A DNA stretch of 64,000 nt from contig NZ_QBUD01000001.1 in assembly GCF_003058085.1 (NCBI RefSeq), positions 744,001 through 808,000 of the forward strand. The letters run 5' to 3'. Shown here in pieces: positions 53,725 through 62,930 of this stretch. How positions within the stretch are numbered: position 1 is the stretch's first letter; each line of letters begins with the position of its first letter. A program made the translations under genes and the position numbers. Below the pieces are notes generated by a model that saw only the letters and a program-made list of their open reading frames with translations, was not told where the DNA came from and ran no database searches. The DNA is from Yoonia sediminilitoris. Lineage in GTDB: Bacteria; Pseudomonadota; Alphaproteobacteria; Rhodobacterales; Rhodobacteraceae.

Positions 53725-53766
53725 TTTCAACGGTCTCCTGTCTAAGCTGCTACTTTTCATACCACA

Positions 53767-54264
53767 TTACAGGCGGCGACGCAAAAGATCACGAAAAGCA
53801 GCATAATCAGCACGTCGCTTGCGCAGGTCAGATATAAGGCGCCCCATGCGTTGGTAGTAGGTGTGGGTAAGAAAAAAGATAACACTGGCTAACCCAAAGG
53901 CACCCAGTGCCGTGGGCGCATCGGCAACGCCATAGACAAATGCGGTTAGGGCCCCGATCATGCCTGCAATGCTGGTGCTCAGCATGAAACGGCTGGGCAG
54001 CATGTTTTGTTCTGCATTGCCGATATCATCCTCAAGATCGCGGATCAGGTCCGCGAAAGTCTCTCCCATCGCCTCGGCCACATCATCAGTGGTGATCTGG
54101 TTTGTCTTGCGAATTTCGTCAAAAATCCGGTCGCGCAGGTCAAGCCGGGATTGGGCGGTGCGCAGGGCATCGCGCAGCATCTGGTCAATCTCGGCGTCGC
54201 GATCAAGGGATTGGCCCTGCACCTGATCAAAGATCAGTTTTGCAAGCCGGTCGTTATTTTCCAT
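53767..54264 (-). CDS. Membrane protein of unknown function after the Fe-S carrier gene
   Basis: A 165-residue protein. The N-terminal 90 residues are helical and charged (L-D-L-R-D-R-I-F-D-E-I-R-K-T-N-Q-I-T-T-D-D-V in part). Two transmembrane segments (about 98-118 and 122-143, I-A-G-M-I-G-A-L-T-A-F-V-Y-G-V and A-L-G-A-F-G-L-A-S-V-I-F-F-L) precede a basic C-terminus D-L-R-K-R-R-A-D-Y. The start ATG at 54264 overlaps the erpA-like stop by one base (TAATG), so translation is coupled. No family recognised. Confidence 0.65.
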   Translation of the reverse strand: MENNDRLAKLIFDQVQGQSLDRDAEIDQMLRDALRTAQSRLDLRDRIFDEIRKTNQITTDDVAEAMGETFADLIRDLEDDIGNAEQNMLPSRFMLSTSIAGMIGALTAFVYGVADAPTALGAFGLASVIFFLTHTYYQRMGRLISDLRKRRADYAAFRDLLRRRL

Positions 54265-54590
54265 TACATCGAAAACGATGTGCCGCAGCCACAAGATGAC
54301 GTTGCATTCGGGTTATTGATCACAAAACGGGCGCCGATCAGTTCTTCTGTGAAATCGATGGTGGCGTCGGCCAGAAAGGGCAGGGACACGCTGTCGATCA
54401 CCACGGTTTCGCCCTTGTCAGACAGGATAAGATCATCATCCTTGGCATCATCAAGGTCGATTTCATATTGAAAGCCCGAGCAGCCGCCCCCTTCGACGGC
54501 GATGCGCAGTGCCTTGCCTTGCGAGGCGGCACCAATTTCAGCCAGCCGTTCAAAGGCGCGTGTCGTTACTTTTGGTGGGATCGTCAGCAT
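54264..54590 (-). CDS. erpA: A-type iron-sulfur carrier (ErpA/IscA)
   Basis: A 108-residue protein that carries Fe-S clusters to apo-proteins. The three conserved Cys are in G-G-C-S-G-F-Q-Y and the C-terminal S-S-C-G-C-G-T-S-F. L-R-I-A-V-E-G-G-G-C-S-G is the family strand. The ErpA name is a best guess, since IscA-like proteins of alphaproteobacteria are hard to sort by sequence alone. It is divergent from dgt. Confidence 0.88.
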   Translation of the reverse strand: MLTIPPKVTTRAFERLAEIGAASQGKALRIAVEGGGCSGFQYEIDLDDAKDDDLILSDKGETVVIDSVSLPFLADATIDFTEELIGARFVINNPNATSSCGCGTSFSM

Positions 54591-54663
54591 TTTGCGACCT
54601 GTCAGTTTGTGTACATTTACAATATAAGGGCAGGAGGCAAGACGAACAAGACAGGCAAAAATA

Positions 54664-55836
54664 ATGGCAGCGCCCTATGCGACCGACCCCGCTAATCCGC
54701 GGGGCAGGCTTTATCCGGAGGAAGAAAGTGCCTTCCGCTCACCCTTTCAGCGGGATCGGGACCGCATTATCCATTCCAGTGCCTTTCGCAGACTCAAGCA
54801 CAAGACTCAGGTTTTCATTGAGCATGAGGGCGATTATTTCCGCACGCGTCTGACCCATTCGATCGAGGTGGCCCAAGTGGCCCGCACAGTGGCCGCGGCC
54901 CTTGATCTGAACGTCGAACTCACCGAAGCGGTGGCATTGGCGCACGACCTTGGCCACACCCCCTTTGGCCACACGGGAGAAGAGGCGCTGAATAGGCTGA
55001 TGCAGCCCTATGGCGGTTTTGATCACAACGCGCAGGCCCTGCATATCGTGACCAGTCTGGAGCGTCATTACGCGGAATGGGACGGGCTGAACCTGACGTG
55101 GGAAAGCCTTGAAGGCATCGCAAAACATAACGGACCGGTGGTTGGCGATGTGCCCTATGCACTGGCCGAATATAACAAGCGGCATGATCTGGAACTGCAC
55201 ACCCATGCCAGCGCAGAGGCGCAAGCCGCCGCGCTGGCCGATGATATTGCATATAATAACCATGACTTGCACGACGGACTTCGCGCGGAACTTTTCAGCA
55301 CGGATGAATTGGCGGAAATGCCGGTTCTGAAAGACTGCTTTGCCCGCGTTGATGCCAAATATCCCGGTTTGAACTACTATCGGCGCAGGCACGAGGCATT
55401 GCGCCGCTTTTTTGGGGTGCTGGTTGAGGATGTGATCAACGTCAGCCGTCAGAATCTGGCTGACCTTGCGCCATCTTCCGTGCATGACATCCGTCATGCG
55501 GGGCGCATGGTCGTGCAGTTTTCGCCCGCGCTTTGGACCGATCTAAAAGTGATCCGCCGCTTTTTGTTCAAGCGCATGTATCGCGCGCCTGCCGTGGTCG
55601 AGATGCGTGGCGTCGTGACCAAGATGATCAACGATCTGTTCCCCTTCTTTATGGAAAACAACGACGAGCTTCCCAAGCAATGGCGCAAGGATGTGGCCGA
55701 AGCGCCCGACCGGACGGCGCTGGCCCGTATTGTGGCTGATTATATTGCGGGCATGACCGACAGGTTCGCCATTCAGGAACATACCCGCTTGATTGGCGGC
55801 GAAGATATACCACCGGGGGTGATTGATGGCAGTTGA
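54664..55836 (+). CDS. dgt: Deoxyguanosinetriphosphate triphosphohydrolase-like protein
   Basis: A 390-residue HD-superfamily enzyme of the dGTPase type 2 group, removing triphosphate from dNTPs. It opens N-P-R-G-R-L-Y-P-E-E-E-S-A-F-R-S-P-F-Q-R-D-R-D-R-I. The HD metal site spans T-R-L-T-H-S-I-E-V-A-Q-V-A and A-L-A-H-D-L-G-H-T-P-F-G-H-T-G-E. N-H-D-L-H-D-G and R-R-L-K-H-K-T-Q-V-F are also conserved. It is the first gene of a co-directional run. Confidence 0.93.
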   Translation: MAAPYATDPANPRGRLYPEEESAFRSPFQRDRDRIIHSSAFRRLKHKTQVFIEHEGDYFRTRLTHSIEVAQVARTVAAALDLNVELTEAVALAHDLGHTPFGHTGEEALNRLMQPYGGFDHNAQALHIVTSLERHYAEWDGLNLTWESLEGIAKHNGPVVGDVPYALAEYNKRHDLELHTHASAEAQAAALADDIAYNNHDLHDGLRAELFSTDELAEMPVLKDCFARVDAKYPGLNYYRRRHEALRRFFGVLVEDVINVSRQNLADLAPSSVHDIRHAGRMVVQFSPALWTDLKVIRRFLFKRMYRAPAVVEMRGVVTKMINDLFPFFMENNDELPKQWRKDVAEAPDRTALARIVADYIAGMTDRFAIQEHTRLIGGEDIPPGVIDGS

Positions 55837-57661
55837 AGGTCTGGCCGAGGGGGCAATGTCTCCGGTTTTGGCCTTTGCGCTGGTTGGCGGATTGGGGGTC
55901 GGGTCGCAGTGGCTGGCATGGCGCTTGCGGATGCCTGCGATTGTGCTGATGTTGTTGGCCGGTATCCTGATCGGGCCGGTCCTTGGCGTTTTCAACCCCG
56001 CGCGGGATGTCGGGCCGCTTTTGCAGCCGATGATTGCCATTGCGGTGGCGATCATCCTTTTCGAGGGCGGCATGACCCTGAATTTCCATTCGCTGAATGA
56101 TGCGGCGGTCGGGGTCAAACGGCTCGTGTTTCTGGGCGCGCCGCTGGGCTGGATGACCTCGACCTTGGCGCTGCATTATGTTGCGGGTCTGAGTTGGGAA
56201 AGCGCGGCCGTGTTCGGCGGGATCATGATAGTGACGGGCCCGACGGTGATTGCACCATTGCTGCGCACATCGCGGCTGGCCAAGCGCCCTGCGGCCTTGC
56301 TGCAATGGGAAGCCATTGTGAATGACCCGATTGGGGCCCTCGCTGCCGTGCTGGCCTTCGAGGTGGTGCTGGTGCTGAATACGGCGACCGCGGTTAATGT
56401 GGCGATTGCCGACCTTGTCATCGGCATTGCTGTTGCGACCGCTTTGGGCGGGGCCGCTGGCCTAGGGCTGTCGCGCGCATTCAGACGTGCGTGGGTCCCG
56501 GAATTCATGAAAGTTCCGGTGCTTTTTGGCTTGCTGCTGGGTGTGTTTGGCCTGTCAGATGAGGTCCTGCATGAAAGTGGGCTGCTGGCCGTCACCATCA
56601 TGGGTATCGTGATCGCCAACGCAAACCTGCCCAGCTATACCGAAATGCGACGGTTCAAGGAACATGCGACTGTCTTGCTGGTCTCGGGTGTTTTCATCCT
56701 GCTTGCCGCAGGTCTGAACGTCGAAAGGCTTGCCCTGCTGGACTGGAGCGCCGTTGCTTTCGTTTTGCTGGTCATCCTTGTGGCGCGTCCCGCGTCTGTC
56801 TTTATCTCGCTATTGGGGTCCGGCATTCCGTTCAGGGAACAGTTGCTTGTGGCCCTGACCGGACCGCGCGGCGTTGTGTTGGTCGCAGTGGCGGGCCTTT
56901 TTGGCGACAGGTTGCTTAATCTGGGCTTTGAAGATGCGGCCCTGATCGGACCATTGGCCTTTGCACTGGTGTCCTTTTCGGTGGTGCTTCACGGGTTCAC
57001 GCTGGCACCTTTTGCGCGCTGGCTGGGGCTGGCAGGTGCGGAAACCCCCGGCGTCATCGTCCTGGGCGGTTCAAACTGGACGACAGCCTTTGCCGAGGCG
57101 CTGAAAAAGGCTGACGTGCCTGTGCTGATGATCGATCCCAACTTTGGGCATCTCAGGGCGGCGCGCACCGCTGGCATTGCGACATTCACCGGCGACATCC
57201 TGTCGGAAGCCGCCGAACAAAGGCTTGAGTTTGTCAGCTACGCGACGCTTTTGGCCGCCACGGACAATGATGCCTATAACACGCTCGTTACGACCGATCT
57301 GGCCCCGGAATTTGGCCGCGAACATGTCTATCAGATCAAACGCGAAGCAGCGGCGAGCAAGCGTCATCAATTGCCCAGCACCTTGGGGGGGCGTCAGTTC
57401 GGACCGGATGAAACCCATGCCAAACTGGAACAGATGATCAATGATGGCTGGGGCTTTCGGATCACCCGTTTGACCGAAGAGTTCACTTTTGATGACTGGC
57501 GTGCAAAGCGACCTGACGCGCATCTGATTGCGCGGATCGCATCGAACGGGACAATAAAGCTGATCAGCAAGGACGAAGAGGTGAACGGCGCACCCGGCGT
57601 GCGGATCCTTGCACTGCGGCAGCAAGACGAACCCCGAGAGAGCCAGCCGCCCGCAGCATAG
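55826..57661 (+). CDS. Cation:proton antiporter with TrkA-N domain
   Basis: A 611-residue protein. The N-terminal CPA-type domain of about 12 membrane segments covers residues 10-395, with V-T-G-P-T-V-I-A-P-L-L (unwound helix), N-D-P-I-G-A-L-A-A-V and L-T-G-P-R-G-V-V-L-V-A-V. A cytoplasmic nucleotide-binding domain follows (from about 410: G-V-I-V-L-G-G-S-N-W-T-T). It probably exchanges Na+ or K+ for H+. ATG at 55826 overlaps the end of dgt by 11 bases. Confidence 0.9.
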   Translation: MAVEGLAEGAMSPVLAFALVGGLGVGSQWLAWRLRMPAIVLMLLAGILIGPVLGVFNPARDVGPLLQPMIAIAVAIILFEGGMTLNFHSLNDAAVGVKRLVFLGAPLGWMTSTLALHYVAGLSWESAAVFGGIMIVTGPTVIAPLLRTSRLAKRPAALLQWEAIVNDPIGALAAVLAFEVVLVLNTATAVNVAIADLVIGIAVATALGGAAGLGLSRAFRRAWVPEFMKVPVLFGLLLGVFGLSDEVLHESGLLAVTIMGIVIANANLPSYTEMRRFKEHATVLLVSGVFILLAAGLNVERLALLDWSAVAFVLLVILVARPASVFISLLGSGIPFREQLLVALTGPRGVVLVAVAGLFGDRLLNLGFEDAALIGPLAFALVSFSVVLHGFTLAPFARWLGLAGAETPGVIVLGGSNWTTAFAEALKKADVPVLMIDPNFGHLRAARTAGIATFTGDILSEAAEQRLEFVSYATLLAATDNDAYNTLVTTDLAPEFGREHVYQIKREAAASKRHQLPSTLGGRQFGPDETHAKLEQMINDGWGFRITRLTEEFTFDDWRAKRPDAHLIARIASNGTIKLISKDEEVNGAPGVRILALRQQDEPRESQPPAA

Positions 57662-57756
57662 GCCTGACTTAACCCTTTGTTCTGGCGCTGCGTTGACGCC
57701 GCGCCTGTCCGTGGTAAATGGATCGCTTACGCAGTCCTGCCCTTGAAAGTCGTGAC

Positions 57757-59496
57757 ATGAACCTTTTTGCTGATATCCGCGCCCGTGTGATTGCCTGTCT
57801 TGACGACATGGTGGCCGATGGCACATTGCCCGACGGACTGTCCACAGCCGCCGTCACGGTCGAGCCGCCGCGCGATCCGGCGCATGGGGACATGGCGACC
57901 AATGCGGCGATGGTACTGGCCAAGCCCGCCAAAGTGAACCCGCGCGCGATTGCACAGGCTTTGGCAGAGAAGCTGATTGCAGATCCGCAAATCGTGGTCG
58001 CTGACGTGGCCGGGCCGGGATTCCTGAACATGCGGCTGTCGCCGGATGTCTGGCAGAAGGTGGTGAAAGTCGCCCTGACCGATCCGACCTACGGCCAATC
58101 CACGCTTGGCCAGGGTCAAAAGATGATGGTCGAATATGTATCGGCGAACCCGACGGGGCCGCTGCATGTGGGCCATACCCGCGGTGCTGTATTTGGTGAT
58201 GCGCTTGCCCGTCTGATGGCCTATTCCGGCTATGACGTCACCAAGGAATATTACATCAACGACGGCGGCGCTCAGGTCGATGTATTGGCCCGGTCTGTCT
58301 ATCTGCGGTATCTGGAAGCGCACGGTCAAGAAGTCGCATTCCCCGAAGGCACATACCCCGGTGATTATCTTGTCCCGGTTGGTCAGGCGCTCAAGGACAA
58401 GGTCGGCGATGCCTTTATCGACAAGGGCGAAGAGTTCTGGCTGGAAGAGGTCCGGGAGTTTGCGACCGAGCGGATGATGGACCTGATCCGCGAAGATCTG
58501 GCCCAGCTTGGCGTGACGATGGATAACTTCTTTTCCGAAAAATCACTCTATGGCACCGGCCTGATCGAAAAGGCGATTTCCGAACTGGACGCCAAGGGCC
58601 TGATCTACCGGGGCACTCTGGAGCCTCCCAAAGGCAAACTGCCAGAGGATTGGGAACCGCGCGAACAGACATTGTTCAGATCGACCGCGCACGGTGACGA
58701 TGTGGACCGGCCCGTCAAGAAATCGGACGGATCATGGACCTACTTTGCGCCCGATATCGCCTATCACTACGACAAGGTGCAACGCGGTTTTGACCAGTTG
58801 ATTGACGTCTTCGGGGCCGATCACGGCGGTTATGTCAAGCGGATGAAAGCGGCGGTGTCGGCCCTGTCTGATGGCAGGGTCCCGCTGGATATCAAGCTGA
58901 CACAACTTGTGAAGCTTTATAAAAACGGCGAGCCCTTCAAGATGTCCAAGCGGGCAGGGACCTTTGTCACCCTGCGTGATGTGGTTGATCAGGTCGGCCC
59001 CAATGTCACCCGTTTCCACATGCTGACGCGCAAAAACGACGCCCCGCTGGATTTCGACTTTGACAAGGTGCTTGAACAGTCCAAGGACAACCCCGTCTTT
59101 TACGTCAATTATGCATATGCGCGTGTGAATTCCGCCGTCGCGAAAGCCACGATGTTTGCGGCTGTCGATGATGCAACGCTGGCCGGCGTGGACCTGTCCG
59201 GCCTGACCGACGAGGCCGAGCTTGCCGTTATCAAAAAGCTCGCCGAATGGCCGCGTCTGGTGGAAATCGCCGCCAAGGGCCACGAGCCGCACAGGATCGC
59301 CTTCTATCTTTATGACCTCGCCTCTGACTTCCATGCGCTTTACAATCGGGGCAACGACATGCCCGCGCTGCGTTTTGTGCAAGAGGGTGATTCAGATACA
59401 ACACAGGCGAAAATTGCGCTGATCCGGGCCGTAGCGATTGTTATTTTGCACGGTCTTGGTATTCTTGGGGTCACTCCGGCGGAAGAGATGCGCTAA
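57757..59496 (+). CDS. argS: Arginyl-tRNA synthetase
   Basis: A 579-residue class I synthetase. Motifs are [15 protein letters not shown] (HIGH equivalent) and F-K-M-S-K-R-A-G (KMSKS equivalent). The N-terminal tRNA D-loop-binding domain and the C-terminal anticodon domain with [12 protein letters not shown] are present. The ATG at 57757 gives the usual N-terminus (M-N-L-F-A-D-I-R). Confidence 0.97.
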   Translation: MNLFADIRARVIACLDDMVADGTLPDGLSTAAVTVEPPRDPAHGDMATNAAMVLAKPAKVNPRAIAQALAEKLIADPQIVVADVAGPGFLNMRLSPDVWQKVVKVALTDPTYGQSTLGQGQKMMVEYVSANPTGPLHVGHTRGAVFGDALARLMAYSGYDVTKEYYINDGGAQVDVLARSVYLRYLEAHGQEVAFPEGTYPGDYLVPVGQALKDKVGDAFIDKGEEFWLEEVREFATERMMDLIREDLAQLGVTMDNFFSEKSLYGTGLIEKAISELDAKGLIYRGTLEPPKGKLPEDWEPREQTLFRSTAHGDDVDRPVKKSDGSWTYFAPDIAYHYDKVQRGFDQLIDVFGADHGGYVKRMKAAVSALSDGRVPLDIKLTQLVKLYKNGEPFKMSKRAGTFVTLRDVVDQVGPNVTRFHMLTRKNDAPLDFDFDKVLEQSKDNPVFYVNYAYARVNSAVAKATMFAAVDDATLAGVDLSGLTDEAELAVIKKLAEWPRLVEIAAKGHEPHRIAFYLYDLASDFHALYNRGNDMPALRFVQEGDSDTTQAKIALIRAVAIVILHGLGILGVTPAEEMR

Positions 59497-59569
59497 CGTA
59501 CCGCTGCCGGGGTCAGAGCAGTTCCAAGTGACCCACAAGCCGAAAACGGCACGGGCAGTGAGGCGTACG

Positions 59570-60493
59570 ATGGCAGTCTATGAAGAGCAGTTTGCTCCAT
59601 CCTCGGGCGATTCCCGGAGGGGTAATTATGTAAATTATCTGGGGGCCGCCTTGTCGCTGGCCCTGATCGCAGGCGTCGGCGTCTGGGGTTACAAGCTGAT
59701 CATGCGTGACGTCAGCGGTATCCCCGTGGTGCGCGCCATGGAAGGCGACATGCGGGTGCTGCCCGATAATCCGGGCGGGGAAGTGGCACCACATCGGGGA
59801 TTGGCCGTCAATGAAGTCGCAGCCGTTGGTGAAGCGGGAGGCCCAGAGGACCGTCTGGTGCTGGCCCCTTTGACCGCTGGCTTGGCCCGCGAAGACCTTG
59901 ATGCGCAGCCGATGGCCGAAGCCGACGAAATACAACCCGCAGCTACCGAAGAGGTCGCGCCAGCCTCCTTTAATGCTGAGAGTGATGTGGTCGCAGAGGC
60001 CACCCCGTTAAGTGCGGACGAGATTATCGCGCTTGCTGACCAGATCGCAAATGAGGTGGAGCCGATTGCGCCATTGACGGATGATGCGCCCGCAATTGTC
60101 CCTGCGTCTGTGCCCGGTGTGGCCGTGTCCCTGCGCCCTGAAATCCGCCCCGCCAGCTTGCGTGTTGTGCGCCCGGCGCCAGCGCCCGCCCCGCCACCGA
60201 CCGCAGATGAAGTGGCCGTGAGCACCAAGGTATTCCCGGCGGGGACCGACCTTGTGCAACTGGGCGCATTTCCGAACCCGACGCTGGCCGCAACCCAATG
60301 GCAGCGCCTGCAATCGCGCTTTGGCGTGCTGCTGGAAGGGCGCGAACGGGTCATTCAGGTCAGCAGCCAAAGCAGTGGGACATGGTATCGCTTGCGCGCC
60401 AGCGGTTTCGCCGACCGCGCCGATGCGCAACGGCTGTGTGCCGCACTCGAAGCAGAAGGCGCGGATTGTGTTGCGCTGAAAGTCACCGAGTGA
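59570..60493 (+). CDS. SPOR-domain membrane protein
   Basis: A 307-residue protein with one transmembrane segment near residues 25-43 (L-G-A-A-L-S-L-A-L-I-A-G-V-G-V-W-G) and a long acidic, Ala/Pro-rich linker. The C-terminal SPOR domain starts about residue 225 (L-V-Q-L-G-A-F-P-N-P-T-L-A) and ends D-R-A-D-A-Q-R-L-C-A-A-L. SPOR domains bind denuded septal peptidoglycan, so the protein is likely a division-site factor. The next gene, nagZ, starts in its stop codon (GTGA). I prefer the ATG at 59570 over longer frames overlapping argS. Confidence 0.9.
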   Translation: MAVYEEQFAPSSGDSRRGNYVNYLGAALSLALIAGVGVWGYKLIMRDVSGIPVVRAMEGDMRVLPDNPGGEVAPHRGLAVNEVAAVGEAGGPEDRLVLAPLTAGLAREDLDAQPMAEADEIQPAATEEVAPASFNAESDVVAEATPLSADEIIALADQIANEVEPIAPLTDDAPAIVPASVPGVAVSLRPEIRPASLRVVRPAPAPAPPPTADEVAVSTKVFPAGTDLVQLGAFPNPTLAATQWQRLQSRFGVLLEGRERVIQVSSQSSGTWYRLRASGFADRADAQRLCAALEAEGADCVALKVTE

Positions 60494-61479
60494 CGCCAAA
60501 CGCCACGATCCTTGGTCCGCAAGGTCCTGCCATCACGGATTGGGAAAAAGGGTTCTTTGCGCAAACGCAGCCTTTTGGGTTCATTGTGTTTGCCAGAAAC
60601 ATCGAAAACCCAGACCAATTGCGTCGCCTGACGGGTGATCTGCGCGATGCAGTTGGACGCAATGCCCCCATTTTGATTGACCAAGAGGGCGGGCGGGTCC
60701 AGCGGATGCGGGCGCCATATTGGCGCGAATATCTGCCGGCCCTCGACCAGATGGCGCGCGCCAACGACCCGATGCGGGCCCAATGGATCAGAAACCGGCT
60801 GATTGCGGCTGAATTGCATTACGTGGGGATTGATGCCAACTGCGCGCCGCTTGCCGACATTGCCGAGGATGCGACACATCCATTCCTGCAAAACCGGCTC
60901 TATGGTCGTGACGTGCAAACGGTCATTCAGGCCGCCCGGATTTGTGCCGATGCGCATCTGGCGGGCGGCGTGCTGCCGGTGTTGAAACATATTCCGGGAC
61001 ATGGGCGCGCCGCGATTGACAGCCACCTGCAACTGCCACAGGTTGATGCGCCGCGCGCTGAACTTGATGCTTGGGACTTTGCCCCCTTTGCTGCCCTGAG
61101 TGACATCGCAATGGGCATGTCGGCCCATATCGTCTTTTCCGATATTGATCCAACCGGTCCGGCAACAACATCTGTCAAAATGATGCAGGTGATACGAAAG
61201 GACATCGGTTTCGATGGTCTTTTGATGACGGATGATCTGTCGATGGAGGCACTTTCGGGTACGGTCGGCACCCGTGCGACTGACGCGATCAAGGCGGGTT
61301 GTGATATCATCCTGCATTGCAACGGCGATGCCGGCGAAATGGAAGCTGTGGCCGATGCCGCGGGCGATTTGACCGATGCGGCGATCACCCGCGCAAATCG
61401 CGCTTTGGCGCAGCGAAAAACCCCTGAACACATTGACATCCCGGCACTGGAAGCGGAACTTGAAGCGCTTCTGAGGTAG
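60490..61479 (+). CDS. nagZ: Beta-N-acetylhexosaminidase NagZ
   Basis: A 329-residue cytoplasmic family GH3 enzyme in peptidoglycan recycling, cleaving GlcNAc-anhydroMurNAc peptides. Motifs are D-Q-E-G-G-R-V-Q-R, K-H-I-P-G-H-G-R-A-A-I-D-S-H (catalytic His loop) and L-M-T-D-D-L-S-M-E-A-L with the nucleophile Asp. The GTG start overlaps the SPOR gene stop by 4 bases. Some longer frames exist upstream but begin inside the SPOR gene. Confidence 0.94.
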   Translation: MTPNATILGPQGPAITDWEKGFFAQTQPFGFIVFARNIENPDQLRRLTGDLRDAVGRNAPILIDQEGGRVQRMRAPYWREYLPALDQMARANDPMRAQWIRNRLIAAELHYVGIDANCAPLADIAEDATHPFLQNRLYGRDVQTVIQAARICADAHLAGGVLPVLKHIPGHGRAAIDSHLQLPQVDAPRAELDAWDFAPFAALSDIAMGMSAHIVFSDIDPTGPATTSVKMMQVIRKDIGFDGLLMTDDLSMEALSGTVGTRATDAIKAGCDIILHCNGDAGEMEAVADAAGDLTDAAITRANRALAQRKTPEHIDIPALEAELEALLR

Positions 61480-61485
61480 GATGCG

Positions 61486-62289
61486 ATGCAAGGCGAAGAG
61501 TTTCAGGAAGACAAGATCAGCGTCAGCGAGCGGGTGGCCGCAGAAGCGCTGATCGTGGATGTGGGGGCATTTGAAGGCCCGCTTGACCTGTTGCTGACTC
61601 TATCCCGCACCCAAAAGGTGGACCTGCGCCAGATTTCAATTCTGGCACTGGCCGAACAGTACCTTGCCTTTGTGGAAAAGGCCAAAGCGCTGCGGCTGGA
61701 ATTGGCGGCGGACTATCTGGTGATGGCCGCATGGCTGGCGTTTCTCAAATCGCGGCTGCTGCTGCCGCCGGACCCGTCCGAGGATGGACCATCCGGCGAA
61801 GAACTGGCCGCGCACCTTGCCTTCCAGCTTGAACGGCTGGAGGCAATGCGCAACGCCGCTGCCCAACTGATGGCGCGCGACCAGCTTGGGCGCGATTTCT
61901 TTGCGCGTGGCATTACCGAGGACGTACAGCGCGTGCGGCGGGTGACTTATACGGCGACATTGCTTGATCTGATGCAGGGCTATGCCCGCATCCGCACCCG
62001 CGATGATTTCCGCCCTTTCGTGATGGACCGCCAGCATGTCATGACAATGGAGCAAGCGCTGGAACGGATGCGCCATCTAATCGGCTTTGCGGGCGACTGG
62101 ACCGACATACAAAGCTATCTGCCCGACGGCTGGGATGCTGACCCACAACGCCGCCGCTCAACCACGGCTGCGACATTCGCCGCATCATTGGAACTTGCCA
62201 AGGAAGGCAAGATCGAGATCAAGCAGGTCGATACATTTGCCGCCATCCAAATCCGCAAGAAAGCCCCCCGGAAAGATGACCTTTCATGA
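61486..62289 (+). CDS. scpA: Segregation and condensation protein A
   Basis: A 267-residue kleisin that bridges the SMC heads with ScpB. The N-terminal part has F-E-G-P-L-D-L-L-L-T-L-S-R-T-Q-K-V-D, and the core has Y-L-V-M-A-A-W-L-A-F-L-K-S-R-L-L-L-P. The C-terminal winged-helix is present. It starts 6 bases after nagZ and overlaps scpB by 4. Confidence 0.94.
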   Translation: MQGEEFQEDKISVSERVAAEALIVDVGAFEGPLDLLLTLSRTQKVDLRQISILALAEQYLAFVEKAKALRLELAADYLVMAAWLAFLKSRLLLPPDPSEDGPSGEELAAHLAFQLERLEAMRNAAAQLMARDQLGRDFFARGITEDVQRVRRVTYTATLLDLMQGYARIRTRDDFRPFVMDRQHVMTMEQALERMRHLIGFAGDWTDIQSYLPDGWDADPQRRRSTTAATFAASLELAKEGKIEIKQVDTFAAIQIRKKAPRKDDLS

Positions 62290-62930
62290 GTAAGCCCCAG
62301 AACGACAGTCTTTTCGAAGCACCGCCCATGGGCGAACAGGAACGCATGGTCGAGGCGATCCTTTTTGCAACGGCCGAGCCTGTGACAGTCAATGAACTGA
62401 TTGGGCGCATGCCGCACGGGTGTGACCCTGCCGAAGCAATTGCATATCTGCGCAAACGCTACGAAGGCCGGGGAATCAATGTGGTCAAAATCGGTGACGC
62501 ATGGGCGATCCGCACAGCTCCCGACCTTGGGTTTCTGATGCAAAAGGAAACGGTTGAGACCCGCAAACTGTCACGCGCGGCGATCGAAACGCTGGCAATC
62601 GTGGCCTATCACCAGCCTGTCACCCGCGCCGAGATCGAAGAGATTCGCGGTGTCAGCGTAAGCCGGGGCACTGTCGACCAGTTGATCGAAATGGAGTGGA
62701 TTCGCTTTGGCCGTCGTAAGATGACACCGGGGCGGCCCGTGACCTTTGTCGTCACGCAAGGCTTTCTGGATCACTTTGGGCTGGAAAATGCGCGAGACCT
62801 GCCGGGGCTGAAAGAATTGCGCTCGGCCGGGCTGTTGGAAAATCGACCACCACCGGGGGCCGTCGGGCTTGGCGAAAAAGAACCGGACGATGAAGAAGAT
62901 GATGATCAGACGGAACTGTTCGAGGACTGA
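62286..62930 (+). CDS. scpB: Segregation and condensation protein B
   Basis: A 214-residue partner of ScpA in the SMC complex. Two winged helices cover about 12-80 (M-V-E-A-I-L-F-A-T-A-E-P-V-T) and 90-175 (L-S-R-A-A-I-E-T-L-A-I-V-A-Y-H-Q-P-V-T-R). R-G-V-S-V-S-R-G-T-V-D-Q-L is the conserved core. The C-terminus is an acidic D/E tail. It overlaps scpA by 4 bases. The gene downstream is on the other strand. Confidence 0.94.
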   Translation: MSKPQNDSLFEAPPMGEQERMVEAILFATAEPVTVNELIGRMPHGCDPAEAIAYLRKRYEGRGINVVKIGDAWAIRTAPDLGFLMQKETVETRKLSRAAIETLAIVAYHQPVTRAEIEEIRGVSVSRGTVDQLIEMEWIRFGRRKMTPGRPVTFVVTQGFLDHFGLENARDLPGLKELRSAGLLENRPPPGAVGLGEKEPDDEEDDDQTELFED

